From FEN-680 sp036845225 (GTDB lineage: Bacteria; Actinomycetota; Geothermincolia; Fen-727; Anoxymicrobiaceae): a stretch of DNA of 38,261 bases. Where the stretch lies: NCBI GenBank assembly GCA_036845225.1, contig DAIUEJ010000029.1:1-38261 (forward strand), given 5' to 3'. Position numbers and translations under genes: made by a program. The notes beneath the pieces are model-generated. The model worked only from the letters and a program-made list of their open reading frames with translations. It did not search any database and was not told the origin of the DNA. Below, in pieces: positions 1 to 8,556 of this stretch (position 1 is its first letter; each line of letters starts with the position of its first letter).

Positions 1-7
1 TGCACGT

Positions 8-48
8 AAAAACGCAAAAAAGGGGTCAGACCACTTTCTTGCGTTTTT
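8..48. terminator. Hairpin with GGGGTCAGACC loop; candidate bidirectional terminator after xylB
   Basis: Positions 8-17 (AAAAACGCAA) and 39-48 (TTGCGTTTTT) are perfectly complementary over 10 bp. The 21-nt loop contains GGGGTCAGACC. The T-run on either strand fits a rho-independent terminator, and the stem lies immediately downstream of the xylulokinase stop codon (50-52). The loop resembles the GGGGTCAGGTCC repeats near 8721 and 17009, so the terminator may be a copy of that repeat family. Function is inferred from structure only. Confidence 0.55.
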
Positions 49-49
49 T

Positions 50-1576
50 CTAGGGGAACAGGGGCTTGAGCGCCGGATAGAGCGCGCGATACTTGCGATA
101 GCCTGTACGGTAAGCATCGAAGGTCGCCGGGTCGGGACGGAGAGGTCCTTTGTGATGCACGGCCCGGGCACAGGCGTCCCTTACGCCCGGGTAGACGCCC
201 GAGGCGACTCCACCCAGCAGCGCGGCCCCGAGCATCGCCGCGTCCGGGACGCCCGCGGTCCTGATGGGCATCTCGAAGATGTCCGCCTGCATCTGCCTCC
301 ACAGCGCCGAGCGCGAACCGCCCCCGCCGGAGACGGCCACCTCGAGGGGCACCCCCATGTCTCGCATGACAGCGAGTGAATCCTTGAGCCCGTAGGTCAC
401 GCCTTCCATGACCGCGCGCACGACGTGAGCGCGCTTCTTGGTGAGGTCGATGCCGAACAGCACTCCCCTGGCGTCGGGGTCCGCGTGGGGCGTCCGCTCT
501 CCTGACAGGTAAGGGAGGAAGACGAGCCCGCCGCTTCCGGGCGGCGCATCGGCGGCGGTGGCATCCAGCTGGGCGTAGGCGTCTCTGCCGCTCTTGATTG
601 CCTCGCTCACCTCGGGCTCTCCCATCTCGTCGCGGAACCACCTCAGCGAGAGGCCCGCGCTCAGCATGACACCCATCAGGTACCAACTCCCCGGTATCGC
701 GTGGCAGAAGGAATGCAGCCGCATGCGTGGATCCACTTGAGGCCGGGAGGTGGGGGCGAGGACCGTGCCGGATGACCCGATGCTGACGGCGACCTGTCCT
801 TCACCGATGACGCCCATGCCGAGAGCCCCGCATGCGTTGTCCGCGCCTCCCGCCGCCACAACTGTGCCCGCCGCGAGGCCCGTGGCAGCAGCCGCGTCCG
901 GGGTCACCGCGCCCAGCTCGTCGCACGACTCCAGCACCTCCGGCAGCCATTCGCGTCGGATGTCCAGTCGCTCGAGCATCCCGACGGACCAGTCCCGCTC
1001 CCGCACGTCGAAGAGCAGCGTCCCCGAAGCGTCGGAGACCTCGGTGGCGAGCCGGCCCGTGAGCCTCATGTTGATGTAATCCTTCGGAAGCATCACGTGC
1101 CTCACCCTGGCGTAGCTGTCCGGCTCGCACTCTTTGAGCCACAGGATCTTGGGCGCGGTGAAGCCCGCAAGAGCGGGGTTTCCGACCAGCGCGGCCAGCC
1201 CGTCCTCACCGACGGTGTCGGTTATCCAGTCGCACTGCGCGCTCGCGCGCTGGTCGCACCAGAGGATGCAAGGCCGCACGACGGAGCCCTCAGCGTCGAG
1301 GAAGACCGCGCCGTGCATCTGCCCCGATACGCCGACGCCGGAGATGTCGGAGGCCCGCGCCCCGCTCGACTCAACTGCCGCCCTGATGGCTCCGGCCGAC
1401 GCCTCCCACCAGTCCTCCGGCCTCTGCTCGGCCCAGCCAGGCCGGGGGGTGAACGTCTCGTACTCGGCCGTCGCGGTCGCCACGACAGAGCCGTCCCGGC
1501 TGACGACTCCCGCCTTCGCACCGGTGGTGCCGAGGTCGAGCCCCAGCACCAGGGGACCGCTGTTTTTTCGCTCCAT
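50..1576 (-). CDS. xylB: Xylulokinase-type FGGY sugar kinase
   Basis: This cytoplasmic kinase is predicted to phosphorylate D-xylulose to D-xylulose 5-phosphate with ATP, feeding the pentose phosphate pathway. The 508 residues match the usual XylB length. Visible motifs are the N-terminal phosphate loop DLGTTGAK (14-21), the XylB signature SGQMHG (84-89), the stretch GNPALAGFTAPKILW (132-146) typical of xylulokinases, and GGADNACGALG with the likely catalytic base Asp246. The ATG is preceded by GGAGG at about 5 nt. The gene is divergent from a class II aldolase across about 140 bp, so the pair may serve one sugar pathway. FGGY kinases differ subtly in substrate (ribulose, fuculose, xylulose); the family is secure, the exact sugar is inferred from XylB-like motifs. 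The stop codon directly abuts a hairpin repeat. Confidence 0.88.
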   Translation of the reverse strand: MERKNSGPLVLGLDLGTTGAKAGVVSRDGSVVATATAEYETFTPRPGWAEQRPEDWWEASAGAIRAAVESSGARASDISGVGVSGQMHGAVFLDAEGSVVRPCILWCDQRASAQCDWITDTVGEDGLAALVGNPALAGFTAPKILWLKECEPDSYARVRHVMLPKDYINMRLTGRLATEVSDASGTLLFDVRERDWSVGMLERLDIRREWLPEVLESCDELGAVTPDAAAATGLAAGTVVAAGGADNACGALGMGVIGEGQVAVSIGSSGTVLAPTSRPQVDPRMRLHSFCHAIPGSWYLMGVMLSAGLSLRWFRDEMGEPEVSEAIKSGRDAYAQLDATAADAPPGSGGLVFLPYLSGERTPHADPDARGVLFGIDLTKKRAHVVRAVMEGVTYGLKDSLAVMRDMGVPLEVAVSGGGGSRSALWRQMQADIFEMPIRTAGVPDAAMLGAALLGGVASGVYPGVRDACARAVHHKGPLRPDPATFDAYRTGYRKYRALYPALKPLFP

Positions 1577-1717
1577 ATCGCCTCCGGAAAGCAGCGTGCC
1601 ATTCGAGACAACTATGGTAACATTATGAGGCGACAGGGGCTCTCAGGCCCTGTTCGCGAGAGATATCATAACCAGACCGCTCGCACGCGGGTTTTGCGAA
1701 GGCCGAAGGGAGTACAG

Positions 1718-2350
1718 ATGGACCCCATGGTTCTCGAGGCTATGACCGAAGTGCTACGGACGGGGCAGGAGATGGCGCGCCGCGGCCTGGTCGCCGGCTC
1801 GTCCGGCAACTGCTCGGTCAGGGTACCGAACAGCGACCTCGTCGTGATCACCCCCACCTCCATCGAGTACGAGCTCCTCCTGCAGGAGGACATGTGCGTC
1901 ATTGACATGACAGGGGAGAAGGTCGAGGGCAGGTACAAGCCTTCCATCGAGATCTCGATGCACCTTGCGATCTACGAGGCGAGGCCGGAGATCGGCGGCA
2001 TCGTCCACACCCACCAGCAGATGGCGACAGCCGTCGCCGTTGCGGGCAAAGGCATCCCGCCCATACTGGAGGAGCAGGTCTTCCAACTGCTTGGCGCGAT
2101 CGAACTGGCGGAGTACGCCCCACCGGGCACCAATGAGCTCGCTGACAAAGCCGTGGAAGCACTGGGTTACAGGAACGCGTGCCTCCTCGCCCACCACGGG
2201 GTGGTCGCCGTCGGGCCCAAGATACGCGATGCGCTGCTGCACGCGGAGATAGTAGAGCGGGCGGCCGCGGTCTACCTGATGTCGCACCTTCTCGGCGGGC
2301 CCAGGATCGTACCGTTCATGGCGGCGGAGTACGAAGGCAAAGAGATCTGA
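1718..2350 (+). CDS. Class II aldolase/adducin family sugar-phosphate aldolase
   Basis: This is a predicted zinc-dependent aldolase of the L-fuculose-phosphate/L-ribulose-phosphate 4-epimerase superfamily, 210 residues, a normal length. Zinc ligands expected for the family are visible as HTH (His97, His99) and LLAHHG (His159/160), with the likely catalytic acid Glu78 in PSIEISMH. The N-terminal part has the phosphate-binding SSGNCSVR stretch. The reading frame is open upstream, but ATG 1718 is preceded by AGGGAG at 5 nt and begins where family homology begins, so it is chosen as the start. The divergent neighbour is a xylulokinase-like kinase, which suggests a kinase/aldolase pair for a pentose or deoxy sugar. 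The fuculose-, ribulose- and other aldolase members cannot be separated by reading alone. Confidence 0.85.
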   Translation: MDPMVLEAMTEVLRTGQEMARRGLVAGSSGNCSVRVPNSDLVVITPTSIEYELLLQEDMCVIDMTGEKVEGRYKPSIEISMHLAIYEARPEIGGIVHTHQQMATAVAVAGKGIPPILEEQVFQLLGAIELAEYAPPGTNELADKAVEALGYRNACLLAHHGVVAVGPKIRDALLHAEIVERAAAVYLMSHLLGGPRIVPFMAAEYEGKEI

Positions 2351-2356
2351 GGGCTC

Positions 2357-3148
2357 CTATTTCTGTTCCACCGTGCAGTAGTAACTGCTCCTGGTAGCGA
2401 TTATCTTCTTGTGAAGCGGATGCCCGTGCGGGCATTCGCCGCCCTTGCCCCGGTGGGGGATGAGGAAGACGTCAGCGTGGCCGTCCAGCTCCGCGTCGAG
2501 CGCGACGGCCCGGCGAAGTGTCCACTTCATCTTGTCGTATAGCCTGCGCACCTCCGCGTCGCTCAGGTCACGGGTCTTGCGGAAAGGCAGCACGCCGGCC
2601 TGGTAGGTGATCTCGTCGGAGTAGATGTTGCCGATCCCCGCGATGAGCTCCTGTTCCATCAGCAACTGGTGGATGGTCGTATTGTGAGCGCGGACGATGC
2701 CCGAGAACTTCGCGTACGTGAACGACCTGTCCAGCGGCTCGGGCCCCAGGCGGGCGACGTCGCCTATCCTGCTCTCGTCGGTGGTCTCGTAGAGGGCGAC
2801 CTTCCCGAAGAGCCGGATGTCGGTGAAGTGCAGGGCGTTGCCGTCGGAGAAATGAAACTCCACTTTGTCGAACTTCGGGACCGCCTCGCCTTTACCGCGG
2901 AACACCAGGTCGCCCGTCATCCCGAAATGCATCAGGAGAGTGTCGCCCTCGCTGGTCGATACGAGCAGGTACTTCGCGCGGCGCCTGGCCTCGGTGAACT
3001 TCTGGCCCTTGAGGTCGCGGGCCAGTTTCGCCGGGGTCACGTTCTTCAGTATCCTGGTGGGCTTCGCGGAGACCCTGTCTATGACGCGGCCGAGCGAAGT
3101 CTGTTCGATGTACTTCCGCCTGACCTCAACTTCTGGAAGTTCCGGCAA
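2357..3148 (-). CDS. mutM: Formamidopyrimidine-DNA glycosylase (Fpg/MutM family)
   Basis: This base-excision repair enzyme is expected to remove oxidised purines such as 8-oxoguanine and nick the abasic site. Family features are the N-terminal PELPEVE with nucleophile Pro2 and Glu3, Lys59 in RRRAKYLL, HFGMTGD, FTDIRLFGK, and the helix-two-turn-helix motif around GIGNIYSDEI. A longer GTG start at 3157 would put three extra residues before the catalytic proline, which must be the processed N-terminus. The in-frame TTG at 3148-3146 gives Met-Pro-Glu and is therefore the start (263 aa). It overlaps the end of the upstream DUF72 gene by 23 bp, suggesting translational coupling. The C-terminal zinc finger is degenerate: Cys239 and Cys258 remain, but the partner Cys positions are Gly/His and Glu261. 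Arg253 of the finger loop is kept. Confidence 0.9.
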   Translation of the reverse strand: MPELPEVEVRRKYIEQTSLGRVIDRVSAKPTRILKNVTPAKLARDLKGQKFTEARRRAKYLLVSTSEGDTLLMHFGMTGDLVFRGKGEAVPKFDKVEFHFSDGNALHFTDIRLFGKVALYETTDESRIGDVARLGPEPLDRSFTYAKFSGIVRAHNTTIHQLLMEQELIAGIGNIYSDEITYQAGVLPFRKTRDLSDAEVRRLYDKMKWTLRRAVALDAELDGHADVFLIPHRGKGGECPHGHPLHKKIIATRSSYYCTVEQK

Positions 3149-3887
3149 GCTCCCCACCCACCTTCTGCGCCACCGCCCGCTTCAGCGCCAGCGCGTTGTC
3201 AATCGCATATGCATTGTAGTCGTTGTTGAAGTAGACGAACACGTCGCGGTCGGCGCCTAGGCTTTCGGCGACATCCCGCGCCAGCGCGTCTATCTCCCCG
3301 GGGCCGTAGTTCGGGGCCCCCCGGCGGTGCCCTCCGTGCATCCTGAAGAAGTCGAAGTCTGCCGTGCGCACCCGGGGGCCGGGGTAGAAAGGGCTGTCGG
3401 CGGCGCAGACGGCCGCGTTGCGTTTCGCGAGAGCGTCAAAGACGTCTTCGACGAGCCAGGTCGGGTCACGGAACTCGAAAACAAGGCGGTGTTCTTTCGG
3501 AACGGCCTGGAGGAACTCTTCGAGGCGGCTGAGGTTGACCTTGAAACGCGGTGGCAACTGGAAGAGGACCGCCGCGCATTTGGAGCCCATGCCCTCCAGG
3601 TTTCCGTAGAAGTTCTTAAGCCCTTCTTCGGGGTCAGCCAGCTTCTTCCGGTGGGTTATGTAACGGCTCGCCTTCACCGTGAACATGAAACCGGGAGGCG
3701 CCATCTCGCGCCAGCCGGCGAACGTCTCCCGTGACGGCAGCCGGTAGAACGAGTTGTTGATCTCGACCGTATCGAACTTCTCAGCGAAGTACGAGAACCA
3801 CTTGCCCTCGGGCAGGTCGGCAGGGTAGAAGCGCCCTTTCCAGTGTGGATAGACCCAGCCCGACGTCCCTGCCAGCAGCCTCGACAA
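3126..3887 (-). CDS. DUF72 (YecE-like) domain protein
   Basis: This is a 253-residue DUF72 family protein, predicted TIM-barrel fold and cytoplasmic, of no proven biochemical role. The family's hallmark N-terminus is clear: GTSGWVYPHWKGRFYP, then KFDTVEINNSFYRLPS, and later FTVKASRYITHRKKL and VFEFRDPTW. The C-terminal region has the usual YFNNDYNAYAIDNAL. The start is TTG at 3887, preceded by GGAGG with 6 nt spacing; no ATG fits the conserved N-terminus better. The gene overlaps the Fpg gene downstream by 23 bp, so the two are almost certainly co-transcribed. This gives circumstantial support for a DNA-maintenance role, but that is inference. Confidence 0.88.
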   Translation of the reverse strand: MSRLLAGTSGWVYPHWKGRFYPADLPEGKWFSYFAEKFDTVEINNSFYRLPSRETFAGWREMAPPGFMFTVKASRYITHRKKLADPEEGLKNFYGNLEGMGSKCAAVLFQLPPRFKVNLSRLEEFLQAVPKEHRLVFEFRDPTWLVEDVFDALAKRNAAVCAADSPFYPGPRVRTADFDFFRMHGGHRRGAPNYGPGEIDALARDVAESLGADRDVFVYFNNDYNAYAIDNALALKRAVAQKVGGELAGTSRS

Positions 3888-4033
3888 CTTGTTCCTCCGT
3901 GCCCGCGCCTGAAGTTTCGGCCGCTTATTTCGACACCTGGAAGAGACTTCATCTTTTGGCTTGACACCAGAATGTAAAAGGCGCCGGGAATGCTTCTCAA
4001 GGCTGGCCGGCGGGCCCCACCGCGCTGCCCCTG

Positions 4034-4042
4034 TGGTACGAT
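4034..4042 (+). promoter_or_regulatory. Candidate extended -10 promoter (TGGTACGAT) for rbsK
   Basis: TG at 4034-4035 plus TACGAT at 4037-4042 form an extended -10 element 18 nt before the rbsK ATG, leaving a leader of about 12 nt that contains the GAGGGGG ribosome site. No good -35 is seen. The same string TGGTACGATTCTG occurs on the minus strand upstream of the COX24-type gene (8716-8708), which supports it as a shared promoter type. Prediction only. Confidence 0.35.
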
Positions 4043-4060
4043 TCTGCCGAGGGGGTAAGC

Positions 4061-4990
4061 ATGGCGGGAGTGCTCGTTGCAGGCAGCATAAACTTCGACA
4101 TGGTCATGAAGGCGCCGCGCGTGCCTGAGCCCGGGGAGAACATCCACGGGCACGGCTTCAGCATGGTCGCCGGGGGCAAAGGCGCAAACCAGGCGGTGGC
4201 ATCGGCCAGGCTGGGCAAGTCCGCATACCTTCGCGCCTGCACCGGCGCGGACGCCTTCGGGGATTTCCTCGTAGAGGCGCTCGATGAGGCCGGCGTGGAT
4301 TCCTCTCTGGTCATCCGGTCGAAGGAAGTGGCGACCGGGGTGGCGTTCATCGTCGTCGAAGAGGCCACGGGAGTTAACACCATAGTGGTCGACCCCGGGG
4401 CGAACATGGCCATGAGGGTCGCGGACCTCGACGCCCTCGAGCCTCTATACAAAGAATGTGACGTCGCCCTCTTCCAGCTGGAGATACCTCTCGACGTCGT
4501 GGGCGAAGGCGCTCGCCGCGCACGAAAGCACGGCCTGGCGACCATCCTCGACGCCGGGCCCCCGCGGGGCGCGGAGCTGGAGCTCGCGCGCCTCTTCGAC
4601 GTCGTCTCCCCGAACCTCAAAGAGCTCGAGGCGCTCACCGGGCGCGCCATAACCGGCATCGATTCCGCGGTCGGCGCGGCCAGGGAGCTCACCGGGGCGG
4701 GCATCAAGACCGTGGTGGTCAAGATGGGCGTCGAGGGCGCGCTGCTGGTCCAGGGGCGCCGCGCTTCACACCTGACGGCGTTCGCTGTCGACGCCGTAGA
4801 CTCCACTGGAGCGGGCGACGCCTTCACGGCTGCTCTCGCCGTTTCGCTTTCGGAGGGCAGAGAGCTGGAGGCGGCGGTGAGCTTCGCGAACGCGGCGGGC
4901 GCCGCGGCGGTCACGGTTCTGGGCGCCCAGCCGTCCATGCCGTCGCGCTCAGACGTCGAGCGCATCCTCGCGGGTGGTGGGTCGGAGTGA
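4061..4990 (+). CDS. rbsK: Ribokinase (PfkB family)
   Basis: This enzyme is predicted to phosphorylate D-ribose to ribose 5-phosphate with ATP. The 309-residue length is standard. The N-terminal substrate motif is GSINFDMVM, followed by the GGKGANQA (38-45) PfkB signature 1. The C-terminal signature 2 is DSTGAGDAF, with catalytic base Asp253. The KMGVEGALLV stretch before it is typical of ribokinase. ATG 4061 follows GAGGGGG by 5-6 nt. The gene overlaps the downstream K+ channel gene by 4 nt (GTGA), so the two are translationally coupled. PfkB kinases can use other sugars or nucleosides; RbsK is the best match by motif, but ribose specificity is not proven. No ribose transporter or RbsD is in the window. 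Confidence 0.85.
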   Translation: MAGVLVAGSINFDMVMKAPRVPEPGENIHGHGFSMVAGGKGANQAVASARLGKSAYLRACTGADAFGDFLVEALDEAGVDSSLVIRSKEVATGVAFIVVEEATGVNTIVVDPGANMAMRVADLDALEPLYKECDVALFQLEIPLDVVGEGARRARKHGLATILDAGPPRGAELELARLFDVVSPNLKELEALTGRAITGIDSAVGAARELTGAGIKTVVVKMGVEGALLVQGRRASHLTAFAVDAVDSTGAGDAFTAALAVSLSEGRELEAAVSFANAAGAAAVTVLGAQPSMPSRSDVERILAGGGSE

Positions 4991-6024
4991 AGAAGGTGGC
5001 CCGCAAGATGTTGGAATCGAGCGGCATCCGCCACCTCATAATAGCGGTCGCAATCCTTTTCGCGGTCATCGTGGTCGGCGTCGTGGGGTACATGCTCATC
5101 GAGGACATGAACTTCAACCAGGCGCTCTACATGACCATCATCACCATAACCACCGTCGGCTTCAGGGAGGTCAAGCCCCTGGGGACCGGCGGCCAGTACT
5201 TCACGATGTTGATCGTGATAACGGGGCTCGGGTCGGTCCTCTTTTTCCTGACCGGGCTCTTCGAGTTCATACTGAGCGAATACCTGGGCGATTTCTGGGG
5301 GCGAAGAAAGATGCAGAACGAGATAGCGAAGCTCGAGAACCACTACGTCGTCTGTGGCTACGGCAGAGTCGGCAGGAGCGTGTCGGAGGAGCTCTCTCAG
5401 CAAGGCAAGAGGTTCGTGGTGATCGAGAATAACGAGGACGTGTTCAACGAGTGCGTGAGCGACGGATACTTGTGCATCCTCGGCAGCGCGACCGAGAACC
5501 ACGTCCTGGAGAACGCGAGGGTACAGGAGGCGATCGGCCTGGTCAGCGCCCTGGGGTCGGACGCGGACAACCTCTACGTGGTTCTCACGGCGCGGGTCTT
5601 CAACCCGGGCGCCCTGCTCGTGTCGCGCGCCGAGCACCCCGAGTCCGAGCAGAAGCTCGAGATGGTGGGCGCCGACAGGGTTATCTCGCCGCACCAGATC
5701 GCGGGCAAGCGCATGGCGAACCTGATGTTGCGCCCGAGGGTGTGCGAGTTCCTGGACGTGGGCATCACGGGGACGCTCCCCGAGTACCAGCTCACGGAGC
5801 TCCGGGTCGACTCCGATTCGTTCCTGTTCGGCCTCACTATCAAGGATTCCAGGCTCCGCGAGCGAACAGGAGTAACAATCCTGGCGATCAGGAAGAGCGG
5901 TGAGACCACGTTCAACCCGAACCCGCCACCCGAGACGGAGATGGGAAAAGACGACGTGGTGATCGTCATTGGCACGCCCGAGCAGCTCTCCCGGATGGAA
6001 GCCGAGCAGTCGCGCAAGAAGTAG
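4987..6024 (+). CDS. Two-TM potassium channel with cytoplasmic TrkA-N/RCK domains
   Basis: This is a predicted K+ channel subunit in the inner membrane, gated by its cytosolic regulatory domain. Residues about 16-38 form TM1; a pore loop with selectivity filter TTVGF (55-59) follows; residues about 72-97 form TM2. A Rossmann NAD-binding TrkA-N domain begins at VVCGYGRVGRS (121-131), and a TrkA-C-like domain closes the 345-residue protein (DDVVIVIGTPEQLSRME). This is the MthK-like/Kch layout. The filter has Phe in place of the more common Tyr (TVGF for TVGY), as in some prokaryotic channels. Start GTG 4987 overlaps the rbsK stop. Coupling to ribokinase and to the next gene indicates one operon, though no functional link is evident. 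Confidence 0.88.
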   Translation: MKKVARKMLESSGIRHLIIAVAILFAVIVVGVVGYMLIEDMNFNQALYMTIITITTVGFREVKPLGTGGQYFTMLIVITGLGSVLFFLTGLFEFILSEYLGDFWGRRKMQNEIAKLENHYVVCGYGRVGRSVSEELSQQGKRFVVIENNEDVFNECVSDGYLCILGSATENHVLENARVQEAIGLVSALGSDADNLYVVLTARVFNPGALLVSRAEHPESEQKLEMVGADRVISPHQIAGKRMANLMLRPRVCEFLDVGITGTLPEYQLTELRVDSDSFLFGLTIKDSRLRERTGVTILAIRKSGETTFNPNPPPETEMGKDDVVIVIGTPEQLSRMEAEQSRKK

Positions 6025-6043
6025 GCCTCGGAAAGGAACAGGC

Positions 6044-8530
6044 TTGGCCCACGGCACAATAGGAAACGACTCCTTGAGGCTGGAGTTCAACGAGCCCGGG
6101 GTGCACCCGTTCGTATCGGTGCTGCTTCCTGATGATGACGGGGGATGGTCGGCGGCCGCACTGCTGGGGGCCAGGCAGCAGAGGTATTTCCACACGGGCG
6201 CGGCGTTCCCCAGGCTCATCACCGGCGGCAACGAGCAGGACATGGGCCCGCTCACGCAGATCGACCCGCTGGACGGCGGACTTGGCGTATCGATCAAGGA
6301 CGTGCGCGGAGGGTTCGCCATAGAGACTCGCCTCACCCTCGAAGAAGAAGGCCCGATGGTGCACGTGGTGCACCGCCTGACCCCTACGGCCGAGGCCAGT
6401 GTCAACAGGGTGTTCGACAGGTTCGACTTCGTCGTCGCCCAGGGCGAAGAAGCCTCCACGCTCGATTACAGTTACGTGCCCCACCTGCAGCCCCGCTCGG
6501 AGATGCTCGTGTCCGACCAGGTCTTCCGGTCGCCGGTGGTGATGATGCAGAAGGGCGACATCTTCTTCGCCGTCATCCCCGACCTCGAGGCGCTGGAGGA
6601 AGCGTACCGCGAGAGCCCTGCGCGTTACTACCTGGACTTCCGCGTCTCAGCCGGGGAGAACCACAGCCCGACGGTGTCCTTCGGGCTGGGGCGCAGCCAC
6701 GTCAAGGGCCACGTCTATTTCGAGAGCGACTTCCAGCGTGAGATCGAGGCGCCGGCGGGGCAGACTCTCACGCTCGCTTACAGGCTGGTGGCGGACAGAG
6801 GCGGCTTCGGCCCCGACGACGCGGTCCACTGGCTCTGGGAGCGGTACGGCCGCCGCCACTTTCTGTCGGGCGCGCCGCAGACAGCCGGCTGGGACCGGTA
6901 CGCGTCCCAGGGGCTCACCCGTATCTTCAAGCGGCCCGACCTCTTCAGGACCTTCGACCTGGAGGGGCAGAAGTGCGGGGGGACCATCGGCATCCACTTC
7001 ATGACCCGTCGGGGAGTGAAGGTCATGAGCCTGAGGCAGCTGCAAAGGTACCTGCGCTACCAGGACCTGGTCCTCGCGGTGACCCGCAAGGGCATCGAGC
7101 AGATGAGCGAGAGGCCGTGGCTCGAGAGGGTCTACGAGCGCCTGGGATACCGCTACGGGCCGAAGGCCCCGCCCCAGGTGTTTATGCAGGCGTGGTTCAA
7201 TAACCTTCGAAGCGCGTACGGCGCGTACTGGTTCGCCAGGAAGTGGAACGACCACGAACTGCTCGACCGGGCGCTCGCGGTGAAGAACCTGGCCATCCTC
7301 GCCCCGCGAGAGCAGGGCGCCTTCCCGGCCGTATGCTATCCCACGGACGAAGGCGTCTTCTGGTCGAGGGGAACGCGCGGCTTCAAACACGTGGACTGGT
7401 ACAACACCGCCGATTGCGCGACCACCGGTTACTACATGGCACACTGGTTCAGGGACCACGAGGGCGACCCGCGGCTGCTCGCCAGGTGCCGGGCCCTGGC
7501 GGAGTTCCTGCTCGGCATCCAGCTCCCCTCGGGCGCGATCCCGGCGTGGGTGCAGCCGGCACCAGGGAACAACCGCGTGTCGGCCGACCTCAAAGAGAGC
7601 GCCATGACCGCGGCGCCCGCGATGTTCCTCGCGCAGCTCTACCTCGTCGAGAGCGACGTGCGATACCTCGAGGCGGCGATCAAAGCGTGCGACTTCCTGG
7701 CCCGCGAGGTCATACCACGGCAGAAGTGGTTCGACCACGAGACATTCTACTCGTGCTCCAAGAAGCGGCTCGGCCTCTTCGACGAGAACACCGGCACCTA
7801 TCCACAGAACACGATGAGCATGTACTGGGCGGCCGAGGCGCTGAGGCTGGTCTACCAGGCGACCCTGGAGGACGAGTACCTGGAGCAGGGGATCAAGGTG
7901 CTCAACCACCTGTGCCTCTACCAGCAGGTCTGGGACCCCCCGTTCCTCTCGATCAACGCTTTCGGGGGCTTCGGCGTCATGAACACCGACGCCGAGTGGA
8001 ACGACGCGAGGCAGGCCTTAATGGCGCCGCTCCTGATGGATTACTACCGGCTGACCGGCAGGGAAGAGTATATGGAGCGCGGGATAAGCGCGCTGCGGGC
8101 GTCCTTCACCACGATGTTCATCGATGAGAACAGGAAGGTCGCGCCGGGCAACATGCGCATCGCGGTGCCGGAGGAGACCGGCTCGGTCACCGAGAACTAC
8201 GCGCACTTCGGCTACGACCACGCGGTGCCCGGGTTCCTCGACTCGGACTGGGGAGCTGGAAGCGCCTGCCACGCCGCGGCCTACGCGCAGCAGCACTTCG
8301 GGGACATCTTCGTAGACTTGGACAGGATGAAAGCGTTCGGCATCAACGGGTGCCGCGTCGTCAGCCTGAAGTCCGTTGGGGGAAAGATCGCGCTCGAGGT
8401 GGTGAGCCACATAGACCCCGAGGTCGAGGCCGTGATAAAGCTAGACGGCGGCGCGCCGGGAGTGCCCGTAGAGGTCAACGGCACGCAGGCGCACATGACT
8501 CGTACCGGCGTGTACAGCGTGCTTCTCTAG
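6044..8530 (+). CDS. Large protein resembling six-hairpin (alpha/alpha toroid) glycosidases
   Basis: This is an 828-residue cytoplasmic protein (no signal peptide) that I cannot assign to a numbered GH family. The first ~280 residues look beta-rich; residues ~290-760 are Trp/Tyr/Asp-rich helical hairpins such as SAYGAYWFARKW, WYNTADCATTGYYMAHWF, GAIPAWVQP and NTMSMYWAAEALRL, the pattern of (alpha/alpha)6-barrel glycosidases and related lyases or epimerases; the tail (~770-828) is again beta-rich. Acidic candidates include the DEGVFWSRG and GLFDENTGTYP regions. The start is TTG 6044, 6 nt after GAAAGGA; the frame is open further 5' but that part overlaps the channel gene and looks non-coding. 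It lies 19 nt after the K+ channel gene, likely in the same operon as ribokinase. Glycan hydrolysis is inference from fold-like features. Confidence 0.6.
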   Translation: MAHGTIGNDSLRLEFNEPGVHPFVSVLLPDDDGGWSAAALLGARQQRYFHTGAAFPRLITGGNEQDMGPLTQIDPLDGGLGVSIKDVRGGFAIETRLTLEEEGPMVHVVHRLTPTAEASVNRVFDRFDFVVAQGEEASTLDYSYVPHLQPRSEMLVSDQVFRSPVVMMQKGDIFFAVIPDLEALEEAYRESPARYYLDFRVSAGENHSPTVSFGLGRSHVKGHVYFESDFQREIEAPAGQTLTLAYRLVADRGGFGPDDAVHWLWERYGRRHFLSGAPQTAGWDRYASQGLTRIFKRPDLFRTFDLEGQKCGGTIGIHFMTRRGVKVMSLRQLQRYLRYQDLVLAVTRKGIEQMSERPWLERVYERLGYRYGPKAPPQVFMQAWFNNLRSAYGAYWFARKWNDHELLDRALAVKNLAILAPREQGAFPAVCYPTDEGVFWSRGTRGFKHVDWYNTADCATTGYYMAHWFRDHEGDPRLLARCRALAEFLLGIQLPSGAIPAWVQPAPGNNRVSADLKESAMTAAPAMFLAQLYLVESDVRYLEAAIKACDFLAREVIPRQKWFDHETFYSCSKKRLGLFDENTGTYPQNTMSMYWAAEALRLVYQATLEDEYLEQGIKVLNHLCLYQQVWDPPFLSINAFGGFGVMNTDAEWNDARQALMAPLLMDYYRLTGREEYMERGISALRASFTTMFIDENRKVAPGNMRIAVPEETGSVTENYAHFGYDHAVPGFLDSDWGAGSACHAAAYAQQHFGDIFVDLDRMKAFGINGCRVVSLKSVGGKIALEVVSHIDPEVEAVIKLDGGAPGVPVEVNGTQAHMTRTGVYSVLL

Positions 8531-8556
8531 AGACTGGAAAAAGGTCACAACTCTCA

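Noticed and set aside
3961..3966. TTGACA as a -35 box for rbsK
   Set aside because: No -10 at 16-18 nt (that position reads CCGGGA) and it lies too far from the gene.
3997..6459. 820-codon open frame on the minus strand
   Set aside because: Antisense to the convincing ribokinase and K+ channel genes and of low-complexity composition typical of high-GC shadow frames.
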